This document shows positions 16,890 through 23,958 of a stretch of 64,000 bases of DNA, piece after piece (positions within the stretch are counted from its first letter, which is position 1; every line of letters starts with the position of its first letter). The notes under the pieces are model-generated. The model made no database searches and was not told the origin of the DNA. It saw nothing but the letters and a program-made list of their open reading frames with translations. The translations under genes were made by a program, and so were the position numbers. This DNA is from Flavobacteria bacterium BBFL7 (lineage in GTDB: Bacteria > Bacteroidota > Bacteroidia > Flavobacteriales > Flavobacteriaceae), in contig CH672375.1 of NCBI GenBank assembly GCA_000153385.1, positions 230,352-294,351 of the forward strand, in the 5' to 3' direction.

Positions 16890-16914
16890 ATTAAACCTTC
16901 CCTACTGGTTTAAT
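16890..16914 (-). promoter_or_regulatory. conserved stem-loop after curlin B (loop AGTAGGGAA)
   Basis: Arms ATTAAACC and GGTTTAAT are perfect, with a 9-nt loop, TTCCCTACT on the plus strand. It starts 2 bases after the curlin B stop. Related elements follow curlins C and D. Confidence 0.65.
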
Positions 16915-16916
16915 GA

Positions 16917-18197
16917 TTAGAACGTGTGTCTTTTAGACGCAGCAATTCTTCTAGTTTGTGGAGTTAATGCTACGTTAGCATTTCTCTGGATAACTGTTGC
17001 ATTATTGTAACCACCAGCTGCAGCAGCCGCTCCAGTTGTAGGGTTATTTTGATTAATTAAACTAGTTTGACCATCACCTGTTTGATCTACCATAGACATG
17101 TTACCATGAGATTGTTGGTTGATTACAGAGTTGTTTAAAGAACCATCTTGGATAGATGTTGCCATGTTACCAGCATCCTGACCATAACGTTGCTTCACAC
17201 TAGAAAAGTTATCTTGACCATATTGCTCTTGGTTAACAGAATTACCATTACCATTTTGATCAGAACGAGCTTCATTACGATCTCCATCTTGGAACTGCTC
17301 AACTAAGTTATTTCCTCCAGAAGAAATACCACCAGTATTTTGCTCAACAACAGCTTTATTATCTGTTCCTAACTGCTCTTGGTAAGAAGTATCACTTGAA
17401 AGGTATTGTGTAGCATAAGCTTCGTTAGTCGCACCAGACTGAACTTGTTGTGCAAATGCTCCAGTAGCTTCAGTAGATCCATCACCTTGCTGAATTTCAG
17501 CATGATTTCCTCCACCTAACGCAGGAGAACCGCTATCTTGAATTTGTATAGCTTCGTTATCATCACCCCATTGCTCACCTATAGCAACTTGACCTGCAGA
17601 TTGGTTCGGGTTTGAAACTTGATCTTGGTAAGAACGGTTACCTACACCAGCTATCTGATCGTTTCTTTGAAGAATACTTGCTTCATTATCATCATAACGT
17701 TGTTGAATTTCAGCATCGTTTCCTTTACCATCTTGATCAACTATGGCTAAATTATTTTGCGCTTGTTGTGGAGTATTTGCTCCTTGTTGCACAAGTGCCA
17801 CATTATCTAGACCATTTTGTAAACCTAAGATTTCATTTTCATCACCTTGTTGAGTAGCCATAAACATATTCCCAGCACCATCTTGCTTAATATCAGAATA
17901 GTTAAGGTGTCCACTTATACTAGGTTGTACATTACCCCATTGTAAAACATCTACTGAGTTACGATTTGCTACGTCAGTACCTGTTTGCTCGATAAAAGAT
18001 GCATTTGCAGTTCCTTGTTGTTGAACCATTGCATCACTACCTGTCCCTTTTTGGTCGATATCAGAATAGTTTCCACCTACAGTGGCTGAAGCTGTCGGAG
18101 ATGACTGCTGTACGATCGGTGTGATTGTCTGCGGAGTTTGTGCAAAGACAAAACCTCCTATTGCAAGTGCCGCGGCACTTAGAATTACTCTTTTCAT
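16917..18197 (-). CDS. large curlin-repeat amyloid subunit B (CsgA-like)
   Basis: The 426-residue secreted protein has signal peptide MKRVILSAAALAIGGFVFAQ and about 28 curlin-type strand units (NYSDIDQKG, NASFIEQTG, NEAIQIQDS, NEARSDQNG and others). The ending VIQRNANVALTPQTRR..RHTF is shared with the paralogs. It is nearly identical to curlin D in the N-terminal half, even at synonymous DNA positions, and diverges in places toward the C-terminus. This points to recent duplication or gene conversion. The leader carries TTCTAAATAT. Downstream come the TAAACC stem-loop and a terminator hairpin. It is probably a major fibre subunit, but the division of labour among the four is unknown. Confidence 0.87.
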   Translation of the reverse strand: MKRVILSAAALAIGGFVFAQTPQTITPIVQQSSPTASATVGGNYSDIDQKGTGSDAMVQQQGTANASFIEQTGTDVANRNSVDVLQWGNVQPSISGHLNYSDIKQDGAGNMFMATQQGDENEILGLQNGLDNVALVQQGANTPQQAQNNLAIVDQDGKGNDAEIQQRYDDNEASILQRNDQIAGVGNRSYQDQVSNPNQSAGQVAIGEQWGDDNEAIQIQDSGSPALGGGNHAEIQQGDGSTEATGAFAQQVQSGATNEAYATQYLSSDTSYQEQLGTDNKAVVEQNTGGISSGGNNLVEQFQDGDRNEARSDQNGNGNSVNQEQYGQDNFSSVKQRYGQDAGNMATSIQDGSLNNSVINQQSHGNMSMVDQTGDGQTSLINQNNPTTGAAAAAGGYNNATVIQRNANVALTPQTRRIAASKRHTF

Positions 18198-18253
18198 AAT
18201 TAAAATATTTAGAATTAAATTGATTATGAGAAATTAATTTGATTGAAAAGTTA

Positions 18254-18277
18254 ACTATGATTCTCAAAATTCATAGT
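18254..18277 (-). terminator. terminator-like hairpin of the orphan unit
   Basis: ACTATGA (18254-18260) pairs with TCATAGT (18271-18277) around a 10-nt loop containing TCTCAAA. The same TCTCAAA occurs in the loop of the terminator after curlin D. Confidence 0.45.
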
Positions 18278-18292
18278 CCGCTTTGATTCCTT

Positions 18293-18315
18293 ATAAACCT
18301 TCCCTACAGATTTAT
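18293..18315 (-). promoter_or_regulatory. orphan copy of the curlin 3' stem-loop (loop TGTAGGGAA)
   Basis: Arms ATAAACC and GATTTAT pair with one mismatch around a 9-nt loop, TTCCCTACA on the plus strand. No reading frame precedes it on the minus strand. Confidence 0.55.
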
Positions 18316-18412
18316 TGAATTGGTGTCTATCTGATGCATAGCTCTTAAAGATTGAACATAAAGAGCTACATATAAATAGATTCAGTTTTAGTAATAAACA
18401 TTTAAGTTAATA

Positions 18413-18444
18413 ATAGGCTAAGGCTTTTATTTTCCTTAGCCTAT
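18413..18444 (-). terminator. terminator hairpin after curlin C
   Basis: An 11-bp stem (18413-18423 with 18434-18444; ATAGGCTAAGG type) encloses a T-rich 10-nt loop. Confidence 0.6.
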
Positions 18445-18456
18445 ATTAGATTACTA

Positions 18457-18479
18457 TTAAACCGTTCTTACTGGTTTAA
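18457..18479 (-). promoter_or_regulatory. conserved stem-loop after curlin C (loop AGTAAGAAC)
   Basis: Arms TTAAACC and GGTTTAA are perfect around a 9-nt loop, and the stem begins 2 bases after the curlin C stop. The loop is the most divergent of the set. Confidence 0.6.
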
Positions 18480-18481
18480 GA

Positions 18482-19762
18482 TTAAAAATGTCTTCTAGCA
18501 GCTGCTGCTCTTTGAGTTTGAGGAGTTAAAGAAACATTTGCGTTTCTTTGGATAACTGTAGCATTATTGTAACCATTTCCATTCGGTGCTGAACTTGAAG
18601 CTAAGTTTTGATTAACTACACTCATTTGACCGTCACCAGTTTGATCAACAATAGCACTGTTACCTCTTGCTTTTTGCTCAATCATACTGTGATTTAAACT
18701 ACCATCTTGAATAGATAATGCTACATTAGCATCTCCTGGATTAACACCTCCACGTTGTTCTATAGAAGAGAAGTTTTGATCACCATATTGCTCTTGGTAC
18801 GCCTCATTATTAGAACCATTTTGCTTAGAACGAGCTTCGTTATCTGTACCATCTTGATATTGCTCTGCATACAAGCTAGAACCACTAGTTGGGTTATCTG
18901 CTTGAGAAGCCACAGCTTTATTACCACTTCCTATTTGTTCTTGGAATAATGTATTATCAGTTCCTTTCTGAGATGCATAAGCTTCGTTTAACTCTCCAGT
19001 CTGTACTTGTTGAGCAAAAGCATTTGTTGCATCATCAGCTACATCTCCTTGGTCAGCTTGCGCATAGTTACCAGCACCAGTTGGAGCTAAACCACCTTCC
19101 TGAATTTGAACCATAGTGTTACCATCTCCGTACTGTGTACCTATTGCAGTATGTCCAGAACTCATATTAGGATTTGCAATTTGCTCTTGATAAGATCTGT
19201 TTCCTACACCTGCAGCTACATCGTTACGTTGAGTGATACTTGCTTCACTATTATCATAACGCTGTTGTACCTCAGCAAAGTTATCTCTACCATCTTGATC
19301 AACTAAAGAAAGGTTACTTTGTGCATGTTGAGGAGTATTAGCTCCTTGTTGTACAATCGCAGTATTATCTAGACCCATTTGAGTACCATATACTTCATTC
19401 AAATCACCTTGTTGAGTAACCATAAAAGCATTACCAGCACCATCTTGCTTAATATCAGAATAGTTTAACTGTCCACTAATACTAGGTTGTATGTTACCCC
19501 ATTGTAATACGTCTACCATATTTCGGTTTCCGGCATCTGTTCCCGTCTGCTCAATAAATGAAGCATTAGATGTTCCTTGTTGTTGTACTACCGCGTCACT
19601 TCCTACACCTTTTTGATCAATGTCAGAATAGTTACCACCTACAGTAGCGGTTGGTACTACCGGAGAAGGTTGTTGTCCAGGATTTACTATTACCTGTGGA
19701 GATTGTGCAAAAGCTAGCCCACATATAGTTAAGGCGGCTGCACTTAAAATTACTCTTTTCAT
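18482..19762 (-). CDS. large curlin-repeat amyloid subunit C (CsgA-like)
   Basis: The 426-residue protein has signal peptide MKRVILSAAALTICGLAFAQ with an unusual cysteine (Cys14) inside the hydrophobic core. About 28 curlin-type units follow (NTAIVQQGA, NLSLVDQDG, NEAYASQKG, NEAYQEQYG). The C-terminal block VIQRNANVSLTPQTQR..RRHF is conserved but lacks the Thr of the HTF ending. It resembles curlins B and D in the first third and differs more afterwards. The leader again carries TTCTAAATAT. No good promoter is seen between the curlin D terminator and this start, so transcription likely comes by readthrough from the D promoter. Confidence 0.87.
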   Translation of the reverse strand: MKRVILSAAALTICGLAFAQSPQVIVNPGQQPSPVVPTATVGGNYSDIDQKGVGSDAVVQQQGTSNASFIEQTGTDAGNRNMVDVLQWGNIQPSISGQLNYSDIKQDGAGNAFMVTQQGDLNEVYGTQMGLDNTAIVQQGANTPQHAQSNLSLVDQDGRDNFAEVQQRYDNSEASITQRNDVAAGVGNRSYQEQIANPNMSSGHTAIGTQYGDGNTMVQIQEGGLAPTGAGNYAQADQGDVADDATNAFAQQVQTGELNEAYASQKGTDNTLFQEQIGSGNKAVASQADNPTSGSSLYAEQYQDGTDNEARSKQNGSNNEAYQEQYGDQNFSSIEQRGGVNPGDANVALSIQDGSLNHSMIEQKARGNSAIVDQTGDGQMSVVNQNLASSSAPNGNGYNNATVIQRNANVSLTPQTQRAAAARRHF

Positions 19763-19815
19763 AATTTAGATATTTAGAATTTAATTGGATTGATTTTGAG
19801 ATTGATTTGGTTTTA

Positions 19816-19853
19816 AAAGTTAGCTAAGGCTCTCAAATCCCTTAGCTAACTTT
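19816..19853 (-). terminator. terminator hairpin after curlin D
   Basis: A perfect 14-bp stem (19816-19829 with 19840-19853) encloses a 10-nt loop, and TTTT follows on the minus strand. Confidence 0.7.
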
Positions 19854-19863
19854 ATCATCACAT

Positions 19864-19884
19864 TAAACCGTCCCTACGGGTTTA
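19864..19884 (-). promoter_or_regulatory. conserved stem-loop after curlin D (loop CGTAGGGAC)
   Basis: Arms TAAACC and GGTTTA are perfect, with plus-strand loop GTCCCTACG. The stem begins 8 bases after the curlin D stop. Confidence 0.65.
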
Positions 19885-19892
19885 TGAAATTA

Positions 19893-21173
19893 TTAAAATG
19901 TATGTCTCTTTGTTGCTACAGCTCTTCTCGTTTGAGGCGTTAATGCAACGTTTGCGTTTCTTTGAATTACAGTTGCAGTATTTTGACCAGAAGTTAACGC
20001 TGGTTGTCCTGCTAATGGAGAGTTTTGGTTAATTAAACTTCTCTGCCCATTACCTGTTTGATCAACCATAGCCTCATTGCCATTTGCACGTTGATTAATT
20101 ACAGAATGGTGGTCAGCTCCATCTTGGATAGATGTAGCCATGTTACCTACTGCTTGACCATGACCTTGACTTACTCGAGAATAGTTATCCATACCGTACT
20201 GTTCTTGGTTAACTTCATTATTGTTACCATTTTGAGTTGAACGAGCCTCATTACGATCACCATCTTGGAATTGCTCTACCAGATTATCTCCACCACTTAA
20301 AGAACCAGCAGTATTTTGATTTACTACAGCTTTGTTATCTGTACCTAATTGCTCTTGGTAAGATTCATCACTTGATAAGAATTGTGTAGCATATGCTTCA
20401 TTAGTAGCACCTGACTGAACTTGTTGTGCAAAAGCGCCGGTAGCATCCATAGAAGCGTCTCCTTGCTTAATTTCAGCATGGTTTCCACCACCTAATGCAG
20501 GAGAACCACTATCTTGAATTTGTATAGCTTCGTTATTATCACCCCATTGCTCACCTATAGCAACTTGTCCTGCAGATTGGTTCGGGTTTGAAACTTGATC
20601 CTGGTAAGAGCGATTACCTACACCAGCTATCTGATCGTTTCTTTGAAGAATACTTGCTTCATTGTCATCATAACGTTGTTGAACTTCAGCATAGTTATCT
20701 TTTCCATCTTGATCTAAAACAGCTAAATTATTTTGCGCTTGTTGAGGAGTATTTGCTCCTTGTTGTACTAGAGCTTCATTATCTAGTCCATTTTGTAAAC
20801 CTAAGATTTCATTTTCGTCACCTTGTTGAGTGGCCATAAACATATTCCCAGCACCATCTTGCTTAATATCAGAATAGTTAAGATGTCCACTTATACTAGG
20901 TTGTACATTACCCCATTGTAAAACATCTACTGAGTTACGATTTGCTACGTCAGTACCTGTTTGCTCGATAAAAGATGCATTTGCTGTTCCTTGTTGTTGA
21001 ACCATTGCATCACTACCAGTTCCTTTTTGATCAATGTCTGAATAGTTTCCACCTACAGTGGCTGAAGCTGTCGGAGATGACTGCTGTACGATCGGTGTGA
21101 TTGTCTGCGGAGTTTGTGCAAAGACAAAACCTCCTATTGCAAGTGCCGCGGCACTCATGATTACTCTTTTCAT
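19893..21173 (-). CDS. large curlin-repeat amyloid subunit D (CsgA-like), first gene of the cluster
   Basis: The 426-residue protein starts at the ATG of MKRVIMSAAALAIGGFVFAQ. A longer frame (to 21260) is rejected because its 29 extra residues would hide the signal peptide and the paralogs all start here. About 28 curlin-type units follow (NEALVQQGA, NLAVLDQDG, NEARSTQNG), then the conserved tail VIQRNANVALTPQTRR..RHTF. It is very close to curlin B. The TTCTAAATAT leader lies just upstream, and a good promoter lies at 21345-21377, giving a 5' leader of about 165 nt. It is probably the first gene of the curli transcript. Confidence 0.88.
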   Translation of the reverse strand: MKRVIMSAAALAIGGFVFAQTPQTITPIVQQSSPTASATVGGNYSDIDQKGTGSDAMVQQQGTANASFIEQTGTDVANRNSVDVLQWGNVQPSISGHLNYSDIKQDGAGNMFMATQQGDENEILGLQNGLDNEALVQQGANTPQQAQNNLAVLDQDGKDNYAEVQQRYDDNEASILQRNDQIAGVGNRSYQDQVSNPNQSAGQVAIGEQWGDNNEAIQIQDSGSPALGGGNHAEIKQGDASMDATGAFAQQVQSGATNEAYATQFLSSDESYQEQLGTDNKAVVNQNTAGSLSGGDNLVEQFQDGDRNEARSTQNGNNNEVNQEQYGMDNYSRVSQGHGQAVGNMATSIQDGADHHSVINQRANGNEAMVDQTGNGQRSLINQNSPLAGQPALTSGQNTATVIQRNANVALTPQTRRAVATKRHTF

Positions 21174-21344
21174 AATTAAATATTTAGAATTAATATAAAC
21201 ACATTTGCGAGCGACGATAATAGCCTTACATGCTATAATCATTTGCGAACCAAGGTTCATTAATCTAAGGGGTTAATTATGACAGGAGATAGGGATATCT
21301 GCCAATTGTTTTTAAAAAACTTGAGCCGTTTTTTATTTACAGTT

Positions 21345-21377
21345 CAAATATAACTGCGTTTTTTAGAATCTCACAAA
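21345..21377 (-). promoter_or_regulatory. promoter of the curlin D / curli cluster
   Basis: TTTG (21374-21377) and TATATTTG (21345-21352) on the minus strand are 21 bases apart. The -7 box is identical to that of ffs. The start would be near 21339. Confidence 0.65.
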
Positions 21378-21509
21378 CAGCAAAATTTAAAATGAATATA
21401 ATTTCTTAAAAAAAGTAAAATTTTTGCAGCAAAATCAAACCATATAAGCAGATGTTAATTTTATGTTAATGTTAATATATGTAAGACTATTCTTCAAATA
21501 ATAAAAAAT

Positions 21510-21523
21510 CGAAAACGTTTTCG
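21510..21523. promoter_or_regulatory. perfect palindrome CGAAAACGTTTTCG upstream of the curli promoter
   Basis: A 14-bp perfect palindrome of the kind bound by LacI-type regulators (central CG). It is about 135 bases upstream of the -7/-33 region. Confidence 0.45.
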
Positions 21524-21602
21524 TTTAACTAGTACCGTCAAATATTCAACAGATTGACTTTTTTAACAATCTTTATCCCACATCAATCAAGTACTAGTAT
21601 CA

Positions 21603-21618
21603 CACTTAACGTTAAGTG
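21603..21618. promoter_or_regulatory. perfect palindrome CACTTAACGTTAAGTG upstream of the curli promoter
   Basis: A 16-bp perfect palindrome, unlike any other in the window. It suits a dimeric regulator, but no family can be named. Confidence 0.45.
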
Positions 21619-21682
21619 AATAGCGAGTCATTAATTATTATGAATGTTATAAAAAAGTCAATAAATTTATCTTATAAACACA

Positions 21683-21719
21683 AAAAAGCACTTGTTATTG
21701 AGAACAACAAATGCTTTTT
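21683..21719 (-). terminator. htpG terminator
   Basis: AAAAAGCA and TTGTT (21683-21696) pair with AACAA and TGCTTTTT (21706-21719), with one mismatch and a 9-nt loop, followed by T residues on the minus strand. Confidence 0.7.
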
Positions 21720-21740
21720 AATAAATCGAGATGAGTGTAA

Positions 21741-23633
21741 TTATTTAATTAACTCATAACTTCTTTTAACAAAATCTGTAAGAGCTTCTCCCTTTAGAAG
21801 ACCTTGAGAAAGTTTAGCTAGATCGACTGATTGTTTAATTAAGCTCGCTTTCTTTTCATCAGATTTTGAGTTAAAAATCTCTTGAATAAGATCGTGGTTT
21901 GCATTAACAACTAAATTGTACATATCTGGCATATTACCGAAGCCCATCATTCCACCGCCGCCACCAGTGGCTTGCATTTCTTTCATACGTCGCATAAATT
22001 CTGGCTGTGTAATAATAAAGGGCGCTGAGTCGCTACTCATTGCTTCTACTTGAACAGTGTAGCTCGCGTCGTTAATAGTGTCAGTTATCGTTTTTTGTAA
22101 GGATTCTTTTTCTTCATCTGATAATTTTGAAATTTGATCTTCATCTTTCTTAATCAAATTATCTATATGATCTGCATCTACTCTCACAAAAGAAATATTC
22201 TCTTTAGAACTTTCAAGTTTTTGCATTAAGTGAGATACTATAGGAGAATCTAACAATAATACCTCATACCCTTTATCTGATGCTGCATTTACATAACTAT
22301 GTTGAGCTTCTCTATTTGAAGTATACAATACAACTGTCTTGTCATCTTTATCTGTTTGAGTAGGCTTAATTTTCTCTATTAATTCATCCCAAGTGTAATA
22401 AGATCCATTTACAGTAGGATAAAGTGCAAACTTATCTGCTTTTTCAAAAAACTTCTCCTCACTCAACATACCATATTCAATGACTATTTTAATATCGTTC
22501 CACTTTTCTTCAAAAGCAGCGCGATCTTCATTAAATAGGGATTTAAGCTTATCTGCAACTTTACGGGTAATGTAACTAGATATTTTTTTAACTGCGCCAT
22601 CTGCTTGTAAATATGATCTCGACACATTCAAAGGAATGTCTGGAGAATCAATCACACCACGTAACATAGTTAAAAACTCAGGCACAATACCTTCTACATT
22701 ATCTGTAACATAGACTTGATTTTGATACAACTGGATACGATCCTTTTGCACATTCAGGTCTTGAGTCATTTTAGGGAAATAAAGTATCCCAGTAAGATTA
22801 AAAGGATAATCTACATTTAAATGAATATTAAAAAGTGGCTCTTCAAATTGCATAGGATACAATTCTCTGTAGAAATTTTTATAATCCTCTTCTTCTAAAT
22901 CTGCCGGTTGTTTAGTCCATGCAGGATTAGGATTATTGATAATATTTTCCACTTCTTGAGTTGGAGCTGGATCTTCTTCCTTTGCGTCTTCTGGTTTAGG
23001 TAAAGTTTCAGTTTTAGTACCAAACTTAATTGGGACCGGCATGAACTTATTATACTTATTTAAAAGTTCAGTAATTCGAGACTCTTCTAAAAACTCATGT
23101 TCATCATCAGAAATATGTAATACTATCTCTGTCCCAAAATCAGATTTATCTGCTGGCTCGATAGTATAATTAGGAGAACCATCACAAGACCAGTGAACAG
23201 CAGGTTCATCTTTAAAAGATTTTGTGATGATATCTACTTTATCTGCTACCATAAAGGCACTATAAAACCCTAGACCAAAATGTCCGATGATACCACTATC
23301 TTTTGCAGTGTCTTTATATTTTTCTAAAAATTCTTCAGCTCCAGAAAATGCAACTTCGTTAATATACTTCTGCACTTCTTCTTCACTCATTCCTAGACCT
23401 TGATCGATAATGTGAAGTGTTTTTGCTTCTTTATCAATCTTAACCTCTATTTTCTGATCGCCTAGCTCTACTTTTGCTTCGCCAATTCTAGCGAGGTGTT
23501 GCAGTTTAAGAGTTGCATCTGTAGCATTTGAGATAAGCTCACGTAGAAAAATCTCGTGATCACTGTATAAAAACTTCTTAATGAGCGGGAAGATATTTTC
23601 CACCGCTACGTTAATGGTTCCTTGTTGAGACAT
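21741..23633 (-). CDS. htpG: molecular chaperone HtpG (Hsp90)
   Basis: The 630-residue cytosolic ATPase has the GHKL-type N-terminal domain with FLRELISNATDA, DQGLGM and GHFGLGFYSAFMVADKV. The middle domain carries NVSRSYLQ, and the C-terminal dimerisation domain includes FIITQPEFMRRM. The length matches bacterial Hsp90. It helps client proteins fold, especially under stress. It stands alone, with a strong terminator after it. A palindromic repeat lies 31 bases before its start (23664-23677). Confidence 0.96.
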   Translation of the reverse strand: MSQQGTINVAVENIFPLIKKFLYSDHEIFLRELISNATDATLKLQHLARIGEAKVELGDQKIEVKIDKEAKTLHIIDQGLGMSEEEVQKYINEVAFSGAEEFLEKYKDTAKDSGIIGHFGLGFYSAFMVADKVDIITKSFKDEPAVHWSCDGSPNYTIEPADKSDFGTEIVLHISDDEHEFLEESRITELLNKYNKFMPVPIKFGTKTETLPKPEDAKEEDPAPTQEVENIINNPNPAWTKQPADLEEEDYKNFYRELYPMQFEEPLFNIHLNVDYPFNLTGILYFPKMTQDLNVQKDRIQLYQNQVYVTDNVEGIVPEFLTMLRGVIDSPDIPLNVSRSYLQADGAVKKISSYITRKVADKLKSLFNEDRAAFEEKWNDIKIVIEYGMLSEEKFFEKADKFALYPTVNGSYYTWDELIEKIKPTQTDKDDKTVVLYTSNREAQHSYVNAASDKGYEVLLLDSPIVSHLMQKLESSKENISFVRVDADHIDNLIKKDEDQISKLSDEEKESLQKTITDTINDASYTVQVEAMSSDSAPFIITQPEFMRRMKEMQATGGGGGMMGFGNMPDMYNLVVNANHDLIQEIFNSKSDEKKASLIKQSVDLAKLSQGLLKGEALTDFVKRSYELIK

Positions 23634-23958
23634 AATATGTATTAATTAAGTTATTGTAATTACGCTTTCGCGAAAGCGAGATTATTCATCTTCATTCTAT
23701 TACTCAAAGGCAGTACCATTTCATACAAAATGACAAGGTGACAGCAAAACTGAAAATCTATCAGCTTTTCAAAAAAACCATTGCTGTATTGAATACTACC
23801 GTTCATCAATTACCTCTAGTTAACTCCTGTCATAGATTTCATATTTGAACCGTGGAAAGCTACAAAGAGCAGTGATAGGGCTGTGGATTACGAATTAGCC
23901 AAAATAAATAAACCATCGCCCTTTCACTTTATAATTAAAACTTTTAAAATTCTGAATT
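23634..23958. other. intergenic region between divergent htpG and an OmpA-family gene
   Basis: These 325 bases hold one palindromic repeat and the promoters of both genes. I see no exact TAnnTTTG box and no RNA gene. No heat-shock inverted repeat (CIRCE) was found by eye. Confidence 0.5.
23664..23677. repeat. palindromic repeat GCTTTCGCGAAAGC
   Basis: Perfect intergenic copy just upstream of htpG. Confidence 0.85.

Larger units (their letters stand above)
18198..18481 (-). other. spacer between curlins C and B with four hairpins and no gene
   Basis: In minus-strand order it holds the stem-loop and terminator of curlin C (18479-18413), a hairpin with arms TAGCTCTT and AAGAGCTA (18339-18368), an orphan TAAACC-type stem-loop (18315-18293) and a hairpin ACTATGA/TCATAGT (18277-18254). 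The last two look like the 3' flank of a curlin gene that is no longer there. Confidence 0.5.
21174..21740. other. 567-bp region upstream of the curli cluster with palindromic candidate operators
   Basis: It holds the curlin D leader and promoter, three TGTTAAT repeats spaced by 11 and 6 bases (21453-21476), the perfect palindrome CGAAAACGTTTTCG (21510-21523), an inverted pair ACTAGTAC/GTACTAGT (21528-21535, 21591-21598), the perfect 16-bp palindrome CACTTAACGTTAAGTG (21603-21618) and the htpG terminator. No gene is seen. Confidence 0.6.

Noticed and set aside
16290-20839. Several open frames on the plus strand across the curlin genes
   Set aside because: They follow from the repeated Gln/Asn/Gly codons on the other strand, have no recognisable features and appear at matching places in the paralogs.
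15541-21173. Regular DNA repetition in the curlin genes, resembling a CRISPR-like array
   Set aside because: The period is variable, there are no identical spaced repeats with unique spacers, and the frame encodes signal peptides and curlin strands.
21174-21260. N-terminal extension of curlin D
   Set aside because: The paralogs start at the inner Met, and the extension would bury the signal peptide.
10779-21740. A CsgD-type regulator or separate CsgC/CsgH within the curli locus
   Set aside because: No such gene is present; only the N-terminal part of CsgE could play the chaperone role.
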